DNA of 49,535 nucleotides from an uncultured Chloroflexales bacterium. Its GTDB lineage: Bacteria; Chloroflexota; Chloroflexia; Chloroflexales; Chloroflexaceae. A program made the position numbers and the translations under genes. The notes beneath the pieces are model-generated. The model was not told the origin of the DNA, did no database searches, and saw only the letters and a program-made list of their open reading frames with translations. The stretch lies in the NCBI GenBank assembly GCA_937902315.1, contig CALGUG010000020.1, positions 1-49,535 on the forward strand. The letters run 5' to 3'. This document shows positions 25,372 through 32,691 of the stretch, one piece after another. The first letter of the stretch is position 1. Every line of letters begins with the position of its first letter.

Positions 25372-26039
25372 AAGACAGAGACGTGCCAAACAGATCAGCT
25401 GCAAGCCAAATCTTGCTCTGGGCAGATCAACTGCGCGATATCTCGGCGCTTGGTTTGCGCTTTACCAAGAGCGACTACGAACGTGAACATTTTCAAAATA
25501 TCCAAGCCATTTCTATGGCGATGTTCGCGCTCGCTTCTGGACATGCGCTCGACGAGTTTCAAGCACTCCGCGAGACGATCTTTGCGCGTCCTACCCCGCT
25601 CTCAGTTGGCGACGGTGCGGTTATCAATGCTAAAGGCGAGATTCTGCTTATCCAACGCGCAGATAACCAGTGTTGGGCCATGCCGGGAGGCGGTTTGATG
25701 GTGGGCGAGACCCCTGCTCAAGGGGTAGAGCGCGAAGTATTTGAAGAGACTGGTTTGCGTTGCAGAGCCGTCCAGCTCGCGGGAGTGCACGATTCGCGCC
25801 TCTTGCCGAGCGCGTCTCTGCATCAACTCTATATGTTTCTGTTTGTGTGCGAACCGCTCAGCGAGATCGATCTAGCGAACGCAAGCCACGCCAACGAAAC
25901 GCTGGATTGCCGTTGGTTTGCCGAAGATGCGCTGCCCACAGCGCTCGATCCGTCCCATGCCACACGCATACCGATCGCATTTCAGGCTTGGCGTAGCCAA
26001 CAAACGGTCTATTTCGATCGAAACCCAATTTCGGGCTAA
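25368..26039 (+). CDS. Nudix hydrolase with NUDIX_N_2-type N-terminal domain
   Basis: A 223-residue pyrophosphohydrolase. Residues about 12-70 (ILLWADQLRDISALGL, RFTKSDYEREHFQNIQAIS) match the N-terminal helical domain often fused to Nudix enzymes. The Nudix box lies at about 105-128 with GGGLMVGET and REVFEETG. Such enzymes cut X-linked nucleoside diphosphates, and some E. coli Nudix enzymes hydrolyse the thiamin pyrimidine diphosphate. The ATGA overlap with the ATPase gene, and its position before the second permease, place it inside a transporter operon, which is unusual. The substrate is unknown. A repair or clearing enzyme for a phosphorylated product of the imported compound is an inference. 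Confidence 0.9.
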   Translation: MKDRDVPNRSAASQILLWADQLRDISALGLRFTKSDYEREHFQNIQAISMAMFALASGHALDEFQALRETIFARPTPLSVGDGAVINAKGEILLIQRADNQCWAMPGGGLMVGETPAQGVEREVFEETGLRCRAVQLAGVHDSRLLPSASLHQLYMFLFVCEPLSEIDLANASHANETLDCRWFAEDALPTALDPSHATRIPIAFQAWRSQQTVYFDRNPISG

Positions 26040-26058
26040 GCAAAACGAGGGATAGGTC

Positions 26059-26883
26059 ATGGCAATCGTTCACGAAAAAGCGAGCGCATCCTTCAACAGC
26101 GGCTCGCTGCGCACGCAAGCCGTCCAATGGTGGCCGCCTGTGCTGCTCTTTGTGCTCGGTATCTCGCTCTGGGAAGGGCTGGTACGCCTTTTAAATATCC
26201 CACTCTATCTCTTGCCGCCGCCCAGTGGGATCATAGCGACTTTTCTCACGCAGCCGGGCTATCTCTTCCGTATCGGCCTGTTCACCTTCGGCGAAGCGCT
26301 AGGCGGCTTTCTGATCGGCTGCGGCCTCGGCTCGTTGGTGGCCGCACTCTGCGTGCGCTTCCCGCCCTTGGCCCAAGGTCTGGTGCCCTTCTCGATCGCC
26401 TCGAACGCTGTTCCGATCGTGGCGCTCTCGCCCTTGCTCGGCGTCTGGCTCGGCAGCATCAGCCCCGCCTCCAAAATCGCCGTGGTCGCGGTAATGACTT
26501 TCTTCCCAAGTTTGGTGAACGTCTATCGCGGCCTCAGTTCGCCCAGCCCCGACGCTCTGCAACTGATGCGCTCCTATGCCGCGCCTCACTACCTAGTCTT
26601 TTTGAAGCTGCGCCTGCCCGCCGCCCTACCCTACCTCTTCAACGCTCTCAAAATCTGCTCGACCCTTAGCATGATCGGCGCGGTGGTAGCGGAGTTCTTC
26701 GGCGGTTCGCAAAACGCCTTGGGCGTCTATATCAAGAGCCAAGCCGGCCTGCTGCGCATGCGCGAAGCATGGTCGGGCATTCTAGTCGCCTGTCTATTTG
26801 GAATCGCATTCTATGTCGTGATCAATCTGTTGGAGCGCTGGGCTATGCCCTGGCATCAGACAGTTCGCAACAAACAGTCCTAA
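26059..26883 (+). CDS. NitT/TauT-type ABC transporter permease (second)
   Basis: A 274-residue permease with about six membrane helices and the EAA loop YAAPHYLVFLKLRLPAALPYLFNALK. It is clearly homologous to the first permease but distinct along its length, which suggests an old duplication and a heterodimeric channel. GAGGGATAGG precedes the ATG. The gap to the Nudix gene is 19 bases. A partial repeat (GATCTCTAGCTCCCA, about 26953) lies in the 224-base gap after it. Confidence 0.92.
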   Translation: MAIVHEKASASFNSGSLRTQAVQWWPPVLLFVLGISLWEGLVRLLNIPLYLLPPPSGIIATFLTQPGYLFRIGLFTFGEALGGFLIGCGLGSLVAALCVRFPPLAQGLVPFSIASNAVPIVALSPLLGVWLGSISPASKIAVVAVMTFFPSLVNVYRGLSSPSPDALQLMRSYAAPHYLVFLKLRLPAALPYLFNALKICSTLSMIGAVVAEFFGGSQNALGVYIKSQAGLLRMREAWSGILVACLFGIAFYVVINLLERWAMPWHQTVRNKQS

Positions 26884-27107
26884 AGCATCGCCGCTTAGTC
26901 GCCAACGATAGATGATGTCGGGCAGCGTCGCCTATGCAATGGGGCAATCGAAGATCTCTAGCTCCCACCCTGATTCGCTCGTCGGGGTGATTAGCGAAAG
27001 GAGCAGTCTGGAAAGCTAAAAACTGGCTTCCTAGCATTACATCGCGAGATCGTTTCTGCCCGTCAGCCCACATTCTATTGGCGTATACAAGACAGGAGAT
27101 GCTTGGT

Positions 27108-28247
27108 ATGTCTAGCAAAAAGTACCCCGCACTCATCGGCCTTCTGCTCGTTTTGAGCTTGTTGCTGGTTGCTTGTGGAGGCTCCGCACAAATAGGCAAC
27201 GCGCCCGAACCAACCGTCGATGCCCCCGCTGTCGATGCACCCGACGTAGCTGTTCCTAGCCCAACCGAAGCTGAAGCCGCAGCAGATGCTCCAGCCGCAA
27301 GCGGCGCGCCCGCTAACGTCACTCTACAGTTGAAGTGGGTGGCTCAAGCCCAATTCGCAGGCTACTATGCCGCGCTCGATCAAGGCTTTTACGAAGCCGA
27401 GAACCTCAATGTCACCATTCGCCCGGGCGGCCCCGATATCGCCCCCGAACAGGTGGTAGCCAGCGGCCAAGCCCAGTTCGGCATCAACTGGTTGGCTAGC
27501 CTGCTCTCGGTACGCGAGCAAGGCACCCCACTGGTCAACATCGCCCAAATCTACCGCTACGCCGGCATGCGTCAACTCTCGTGGAAGGATAGCAACATTA
27601 CTTCGCCCGAAGATCTGCGCGGCAAAAAAGTCGCCGTCTGGTTCTTCGGCAACGAGTTCGATCTGCTCGCGACCTTAGCCAAGTACAACATCAATCCCGA
27701 CAGTGATATCACTCTAGTGCAACAGCCCTTCGATATGAACCTGCTGCTCAACCGCGAAGTCGACTCGGCGGCGGCCATGACCTACAACGAGCTCTACCAA
27801 GTGCTCAGCGCAGGCCACACCATCGATGAGCTAAACATCCTCGATTACAACGCCGAGGGCACCGCCATGCCCGAAGACGGCATCTTCGTCAGCGAAGAGT
27901 GGCTGAACGCCGCGCCTGAAAACAAAGATATTGCCGCGCGCTTCCTGCGGGCCACCTTCAAAGGCTGGGAATACTGCCGCGATAACGTCGATGCCTGCGT
28001 CGATATCGTGCTCAAGAACGACGTATCGGGTGTGATGACGCCCGAGGCCCAAAAGTGGCAGATGGAAGAGGTCAACAAGCTCGTTTGGGGCGATCCGATC
28101 GATAACAACGCCAAAATCGGCTACATGGAGCCAGAACTCTTCAAATTCGGCGCCGACACCGCTCTGCAATTCGGTGTGATCACCAAGCCTGCCGACGAAT
28201 CAGCCTATACCCACGAGATCTGGGAGCTTGCGACCGGAAATCAGTAG
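27108..28247 (+). CDS. THI5/NMT1-like ABC substrate-binding lipoprotein
   Basis: A 379-residue lipoprotein. ATG 27108 was chosen because GGAG stands 9 bases before it. The signal peptide ends in the lipobox LLVAC, so Cys22 would be lipidated. A linker rich in Ala, Pro and Glu (about 25-65) tethers the binding domain. The domain starts VTLQLKWVAQAQFAGYYAALDQGFY, a hallmark of the NMT1/THI5 group that binds thiamin pyrimidine precursors and related small heterocycles. QFGINWLASLLSVREQG and VAVWFFGNEFDLLATLAKYNI continue the fold. With a dihydropyrimidinase downstream, a pyrimidine- or hydantoin-like ligand is inferred rather than shown. Confidence 0.9.
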   Translation: MSSKKYPALIGLLLVLSLLLVACGGSAQIGNAPEPTVDAPAVDAPDVAVPSPTEAEAAADAPAASGAPANVTLQLKWVAQAQFAGYYAALDQGFYEAENLNVTIRPGGPDIAPEQVVASGQAQFGINWLASLLSVREQGTPLVNIAQIYRYAGMRQLSWKDSNITSPEDLRGKKVAVWFFGNEFDLLATLAKYNINPDSDITLVQQPFDMNLLLNREVDSAAAMTYNELYQVLSAGHTIDELNILDYNAEGTAMPEDGIFVSEEWLNAAPENKDIAARFLRATFKGWEYCRDNVDACVDIVLKNDVSGVMTPEAQKWQMEEVNKLVWGDPIDNNAKIGYMEPELFKFGADTALQFGVITKPADESAYTHEIWELATGNQ

Positions 28248-28260
28248 CTCGTACAGCAAC

Positions 28261-28297
28261 AAGAGGGCGAGGCCAGCCAGCCTCGTCTTCTTGTTTT
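28261..28297 (+). terminator. Stem-loop after the binding-protein gene
   Basis: A 13-bp RNA stem (28261-28273 with 28280-28292, two G-U pairs, loop CAGCCA) is followed by GTTTTC, 14 bases after the stop codon and 20 bases before the next gene. It probably acts as a partial terminator or 3'-end protector inside the operon. Confidence 0.7.
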
Positions 28298-28316
28298 CAA
28301 AAGAAAGGCAAAAACG

Positions 28317-29327
28317 ATGGAGTTTGGCATCACCCTCAAGCTCGATATGTCCCCCGAGCGCAATGTAGCCCTGACAAAACAGGCCGAAGCGGCAGGTTTT
28401 AGCTATGGCTGGGTCTTCGATTCACACGTCTTGTGGACCGAACCCTACCCGATTTTAACCCTGATGGCGGCCGCCACCTCAAAAATGAAGCTGGGGACAT
28501 GTGTCACCAACCCCGCCGTGCGCGATGTGACCGTCACCGCCAGCTTGCTCGGCACCCTCAACCTGATCTCGAACCAGCGCATGGTGTTGGGCATCGGGCG
28601 CGGCGATAGCTCGCGGCGCGTTTTGGGCAAAAAACCGACCACGCTGGCCCGCATGGAAGAGGCCATTCAGCAGATCAAAGCACTTGCTACCGGCCAAGCG
28701 ATCGAATACCACGGCGAAAAGGTTCAGATGCCTTGGATCGCATCCAACAGCGAGCTGCCTGTCTGGGTCGCAGGCTACGGCCCCAAAGTGCTCAATCTAG
28801 CAGGCCGCATCGCCGATGGCGTGATTCTTCAATTGGCCGACCCCAAACTGATCGCTTGGTTCATCGGCTTTGTCCACGAAGGCGCGCGCCAAGCCGGGCG
28901 AGATCCTGCGAGCATCCAAATTATGGCGGCGGCCCCGGTCTGGGTCTCCGACGATATTGCTGCGGCCCGCGAGCGCGTGCGTTGGTTCCCGGCCCTTGTC
29001 TCCAACCATGTAATGGATCTGTTAGCGCGTTACGATCCCAAGGATCTGCCTCAAGAGCTAACCACCTACGTACAGAATCGCCAAGGCTACAACTACCTGC
29101 ATCACGCCGAGGTCGGCAGCGATAACGGGGCCTTCGTCGCCGACGAAGTAGTCGATAGCTTCTGCATTGTAGGCCCAGTTGAGGCACACAAACAGCGGCT
29201 CCAAGAGCTGAAAGATGTTGGTGTAGACCAGTTTAATATCTATTTGATGAACGGCGAAGAGGAAGCTTGTCTTGAGGTTTACGGGCGCGAAATCGTGCCC
29301 GCCTTTGTCAAACAGACCGTTAGTTAA
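28317..29327 (+). CDS. LLM-class F420-type oxidoreductase (CPS_4043-like)
   Basis: A 336-residue luciferase-like barrel protein. The start MEFGITLKLDMSPERNVALT, then GWVFDSHVLWTEPYPILTL, MKLGTCVTNPAVRDVTVTAS and LGIGRGDSSRRVLGKKP, closely follow what I recall of the CPS_4043 family (TIGR03842). That family is related to methylenetetrahydromethanopterin reductase, is predicted to use F420 or FMN, and is often found near dihydropyrimidinase genes. Gene order agrees here: transporter upstream, dihydropyrimidinase two genes downstream. The reaction is not established; oxidation or reduction of a ring carbon of the imported heterocycle is plausible. Confidence 0.88.
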   Translation: MEFGITLKLDMSPERNVALTKQAEAAGFSYGWVFDSHVLWTEPYPILTLMAAATSKMKLGTCVTNPAVRDVTVTASLLGTLNLISNQRMVLGIGRGDSSRRVLGKKPTTLARMEEAIQQIKALATGQAIEYHGEKVQMPWIASNSELPVWVAGYGPKVLNLAGRIADGVILQLADPKLIAWFIGFVHEGARQAGRDPASIQIMAAAPVWVSDDIAAARERVRWFPALVSNHVMDLLARYDPKDLPQELTTYVQNRQGYNYLHHAEVGSDNGAFVADEVVDSFCIVGPVEAHKQRLQELKDVGVDQFNIYLMNGEEEACLEVYGREIVPAFVKQTVS

Positions 29328-29342
29328 ATTGTAGGAGAGGAT

Positions 29343-29915
29343 ATGCAGTTTCAACTGGAGACATGTCTTCTCGAACTGGTGCAAGGCAATATCGTCGATC
29401 AACAGGTCGATGCCATCGTCAATGCGGCCAACCCATCCTTGCTGGGCGGAGGCGGCGTCGATGGTGCCATCCATGCCGCTGCTGGCCCAGAACTGCTAGC
29501 GGAATGTCGCACGCTCGGCGGTTGTCCAACCGGCGAGGCGCGCATCACGGGCGGCTATCGTCTGCCTGCCCGCTACGTCATTCACACCGTCGGGCCGGTC
29601 TATCGCCTCTCGCGCGACCCACAGCAGGCCTACAACGGCCCCGAGGCCCAGCTCTTGGCCCAAGCCTATCGTTCGAGCCTGAGTCTGGCCGAGCAGTTCC
29701 AGTTGAAACGGATCGCCTTCCCATCGATCAGCACGGGAGCATATGGCTACCCACTAGCTGCTGCCGCGCTGATCGCGCTCCAAACGGTCGCCTCATATCT
29801 AAAACAAAGCCAAGCATTCAGCTTGATTCGCTTTGTGTTCTGGGATGGTACAACCCGCGTCGCCTATGAAAAAGCGGCTCAACAGTTGTTCGGGCAAGCG
29901 CTCGCAAACACCTAA
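29343..29915 (+). CDS. Macro domain protein (YmdB-type)
   Basis: A 190-residue stand-alone macro domain. The ADP-ribose pocket motifs are intact: NIVDQQVDAIVNAANPSLLGGGGVDGAIHAAAG (about 16-48, with the conserved Asn-Ala-Ala-Asn and GGGGVDGAI), GEARITGGYRLPARYVIHTVGP and AFPSISTGAYGYP. YmdB-like members hydrolyse O-acetyl-ADP-ribose or remove ADP-ribose from proteins or nucleic acids. It starts 15 bases after the oxidoreductase gene with GGAGAGG as ribosome-binding site and is followed by hydA after 40 bases. Finding it in a heterocycle-catabolism operon together with a Nudix enzyme is unexpected. Confidence 0.92.
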   Translation: MQFQLETCLLELVQGNIVDQQVDAIVNAANPSLLGGGGVDGAIHAAAGPELLAECRTLGGCPTGEARITGGYRLPARYVIHTVGPVYRLSRDPQQAYNGPEAQLLAQAYRSSLSLAEQFQLKRIAFPSISTGAYGYPLAAAALIALQTVASYLKQSQAFSLIRFVFWDGTTRVAYEKAAQQLFGQALANT

Positions 29916-29955
29916 TCGGTAGAGATTCGCATAGAGAGTATCGAAGGAGATCGAT

Positions 29956-31356
29956 ATGTCAACTGTGATCAAGGGCGGCACGATAGTAAGCGCTAGCGAC
30001 AGCTTTTCTGCAGATGTCTTGATCGAAGGTGAGACGATTGTCGCGATCGGTCAGAACCTCTCCGGCGACGATACCATCGACGCCAGCGGCAAATACGTCA
30101 TTCCGGGCGGCATCGACGTGCATACCCACCTCGATATGCCCTTCGGCGGCACGGTTTCTTCCGACGACTTCTTCACAGGCCAGCGCGCCGCTGCCTTCGG
30201 CGGCACCACCATGCATATCGACTTCGCGATTCAACCCAAAGGCAGCTCACTGAAAGAGACTCTCGATATTTGGCATGCCAAGGCCAACGGCAAAGCCGCC
30301 ATCGACTATGGCTTCCACATCGCGATTACCGACCTGAGCGAAGCGATCATGGCCGAGATCCCTAGCTGCATCGACTACGGCGTCCCCAGCCTCAAGCTCT
30401 TTATGGCCTACAAAGGCGCACTGCAAGTCGACGATACCACCCTCTTCCGAGCTATGCAGCAGGCCGCCGAAAACGACCTTTTGATTATGGTGCACGCCGA
30501 AAACGGCGACGCCATCGACGTTTTGGTGAAAGAAGCGATCGCCAACGGCCAGCTCGAGCCCAAGTACCACGCTCTAACTCGCCCTTATCAACTTGAAGCC
30601 GAAGCGACCGCGCGCGCGATTCGCCTGTCGGAAGTGGCTGGCTCGGCGCTGTATGTTGTGCATGTCACCAATGCCGCTGCTATGCAGGCCATTCGCGAAT
30701 CGCGCGCGCGTGGCTACAGCAACCGCATCTTCGGCGAAACCTGCACCCAATACTTCTTCTTCACCAAAGACGATCTAGCGCGCGAAGGCTTTGAGGGCGC
30801 TAAGTGGGTCTGCTCGCCGCCCTTCCGCGAAGAGAGCGACCACGAGCCGCTTTGGGGCGCTGTGGCCGACAATTCGCTCCAAGTGGTCTCGACCGATCAC
30901 TGTCCCTTCTGGTTCGAGGGCGGCAAAGACGGCAAGCTGGCCGGTAAAGAGCTGGGCAAAAACAGCTTCGCAGCCATTCCCAACGGCTGCCCGGGCATCG
31001 AAGAGCGCATGATGTTGCTCTACACCCACGGTGTCAATACGGGCCGCATCTCGCTCAATCGCTGGGTCGAGCTGACCAGCACCAATCCGGCCAAGCTGTT
31101 CGGCTGCTACCCCCAAAAGGGCACGATCAGCCCGGGCGCCGACGCCGATATCGTGGTTTGGGATCCCAATAGCAGCTATACCATCAGCGCGGCTTCGCTG
31201 CATCACAACACCGATTACACCTTGTACGAGGGTTGGGAGGTCAAGGGCCGCCCCAGCTTAGTGCTTTCGCGCGGGCGGGTTTTGGTCGAGGGCGATCAGT
31301 GGAAGGGCGAGCAGGGCGCGGGGCGCTTTATCAAACGCCGCCCCTTCGGCAAATAG
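29956..31356 (+). CDS. hydA: Dihydropyrimidinase / D-hydantoinase
   Basis: A 466-residue cyclic amidohydrolase that opens dihydrouracil, dihydrothymine or 5-substituted hydantoins. The binuclear metal site is complete: His56 and His58 (DVHTHLD), Lys147 (SLKLFMAYKG, carboxylated in the family), His180 (VHAEN), His236 (VHVTN) and Asp314 (STDHCPF). The length matches the family. It is the last gene of the operon and is followed by a strong terminator. No dihydropyrimidine dehydrogenase or beta-ureidopropionase is adjacent, so the ring-opened carbamoyl product must be processed elsewhere. Confidence 0.95.
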   Translation: MSTVIKGGTIVSASDSFSADVLIEGETIVAIGQNLSGDDTIDASGKYVIPGGIDVHTHLDMPFGGTVSSDDFFTGQRAAAFGGTTMHIDFAIQPKGSSLKETLDIWHAKANGKAAIDYGFHIAITDLSEAIMAEIPSCIDYGVPSLKLFMAYKGALQVDDTTLFRAMQQAAENDLLIMVHAENGDAIDVLVKEAIANGQLEPKYHALTRPYQLEAEATARAIRLSEVAGSALYVVHVTNAAAMQAIRESRARGYSNRIFGETCTQYFFFTKDDLAREGFEGAKWVCSPPFREESDHEPLWGAVADNSLQVVSTDHCPFWFEGGKDGKLAGKELGKNSFAAIPNGCPGIEERMMLLYTHGVNTGRISLNRWVELTSTNPAKLFGCYPQKGTISPGADADIVVWDPNSSYTISAASLHHNTDYTLYEGWEVKGRPSLVLSRGRVLVEGDQWKGEQGAGRFIKRRPFGK

Positions 31357-31385
31357 GGCCACATCTGCTCGGTCTCTTCTATTGT

Positions 31386-31435
31386 GATGAATGCAATTTC
31401 CCACATCAGTAGGAAATTGCATTCATCCTCTTCTC
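31386..31435 (+). terminator. Terminator after hydA
   Basis: A perfect 16-bp stem (31386-31401 with 31412-31427, 10-base loop) is followed by CTCTTCTC. Confidence 0.85.
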
Positions 31436-31479
31436 GCTTTCTGGTGTCCAGCAATGATAATGTATCCGCTTGTTTTCTT

Positions 31480-31545
31480 CAGATTGCGGCGGCAAAGTCT
31501 TTCCCTTCCATTCGTCGCTCGGCGCGTCCGCCTACGGCTACCAAA
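31480..31545 (-). repeat. GTAGCCGTAGG repeat, inverted copy
   Basis: The core is at 31521-31542 and is preceded by AGATTGCGGCGGCAAAG and CCCTTCCATTCG, the inverted right part of the element. Confidence 0.8.
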
Positions 31546-31584
31546 TCGCCGCCCTCCCATTCGGGCACTATTTCGCTGCTTTCG

Positions 31585-31733
31585 TTGCAACGCTGAATCA
31601 CCTTGCCGAACAGCAAGCTGATTGGGAAAGGGTTGTGTGAGATTTCGCGCGGCCGCGCGAAATCTCACACAACAAAATAGTCAAGTTCCACTCTGCCGAA
31701 GGCCAAAAGAGATAAAGTAATCGGATTTGATAT
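31585..31733 (-). repeat. MITE-like element, copy E
   Basis: Inverted copy. The central 42 bases (31632-31673) are a perfect palindrome with arm GTTGTGTGAGATTTCGCGC. GTTCCACTCTGCCGAAGGCC (31685-31704) and the terminal repeat AATCGGATTTGATAT (31719-31733) follow. The other end is not recognisable. Relative to copy B, two stem pairs have changed from A-T to G-C on both arms. Confidence 0.85.
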
Positions 31734-31744
31734 GAATTGTCAGT

Positions 31745-31890
31745 TTTGGGAGATCTTTTGGCACACAGATACACCCTTCGTTTGTTGGGAGGGATGTTGG
31801 TAGCCGTAGGCGGACGCGGTTAGGAATGAATGGAAGGGAGAGAACAGGCCGCCAAAGTGCTAGAAGAATCGAGCGAATTTGTTATCGAAG
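31745..31890 (+). repeat. GTAGCCGTAGG repeat, long copy
   Basis: The core is at 31799-31819. It has the same module order as 21065-21215 and 39405-39515, and starts about 10 bases after the end of MITE copy E. Confidence 0.8.
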
Positions 31891-31892
31891 GC

Positions 31893-31936
31893 ATAAAAAG
31901 ACCAGCCAGAGAAGTCTTTAGCTTCCTCTGCTGGTC
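31893..31936 (-). terminator. Terminator of the metallophosphoesterase gene
   Basis: On the minus strand GACCAGC (from 31936) pairs with GCTGGTC (31900-31906). There is further imperfect pairing inside, and the hairpin is followed directly by TTTTTAT. Confidence 0.85.
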
Positions 31937-31954
31937 GTACTTTTTCGATCGCAG

Positions 31955-32605
31955 TTAGGCGTCTTGTGCAGAAGTTCCCGCTTCGATCTCCATCAAGCGA
32001 TAGCCAGCCGTATTGATGACCCGCGTCTTTTGATAGACGGTTTCGTGAGTCGATGTAAAACCGTACGAGCGGTGGATATGCCCATGGAACAAATAGCTCG
32101 GCTCGAAACGCTTCATAAAGGTTAAAAAAGTTTTAAATCCACGGTGCGGCAGGTCGTCGCCGTTGTGAATGCCCAGCGGTGGCGCATGCGTCAACAAAAT
32201 ATCCAAATAGCGCCCATGCCGCTGTTTGTTGAAGAGCAAACGCGGAACCAAACGCCAACTGCGCATCAACATCTCTGTTTCGGTATACTGCTCGTCACCA
32301 TCTGAACTATAGCGAATAGAGCCACCCAAACCTGCCAACAAAAGGCCTGAATGATTATAGACCTTGTTATCGATCAGCGTACAACCCCGCGCCTCAGTTA
32401 CTACCTCGTTATCTTGAACCTCGGGTTTATCGTGATTGCCACGCACATATAAACAGGGCACGCTCAACATGGTCACGATAAATTCGAGATAGTAGTAGGG
32501 CAGGTCGCCACAGCCAAGCACGAGCTTCACCTTCGGGAAGCGCTCCTTGATACTGAGGCTATATACTGCTGGTACAACTTCGTCGGCGACGGTCAAAACC
32601 TGCAT
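31955..32605 (-). CDS. Calcineurin-like metallophosphoesterase
   Basis: About 216 residues from the ATG at 32605. The open frame extends nine codons to a TTG, but the family-like start MQVLTVADEVVPAVYS fits the ATG. Metal-binding segments are VADEV (replacing the usual DxH), CGDLPYYYLEF, YVRGNHDKP, LLTHAPPLG and FHGHIHRSY. The first motif lacks the canonical His, a feature I associate with a subgroup reading SDEVD. These enzymes cleave phosphomono- or diesters; the substrate is unknown. The gene has its own terminator and lies between MITE repeats and a histidine kinase. Confidence 0.87.
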   Translation of the reverse strand: MQVLTVADEVVPAVYSLSIKERFPKVKLVLGCGDLPYYYLEFIVTMLSVPCLYVRGNHDKPEVQDNEVVTEARGCTLIDNKVYNHSGLLLAGLGGSIRYSSDGDEQYTETEMLMRSWRLVPRLLFNKQRHGRYLDILLTHAPPLGIHNGDDLPHRGFKTFLTFMKRFEPSYLFHGHIHRSYGFTSTHETVYQKTRVINTAGYRLMEIEAGTSAQDA

Positions 32606-32630
32606 ACTCTTGTACCAATCTGTGTTAAAC

Positions 32631-32672
32631 AAAAGAGGGCAGGCCGACAGCTTCGCATTCTGTCGGCTGCCC
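32631..32672 (-). terminator. Terminator of the PAS histidine kinase gene
   Basis: A hairpin of 13 bp with one bulge (32637-32650 with 32660-32672) is followed on the minus strand by CTCTTTTGTTT. Confidence 0.8.
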
Positions 32673-32691
32673 GCGCAAGCTCAATCCGCTA

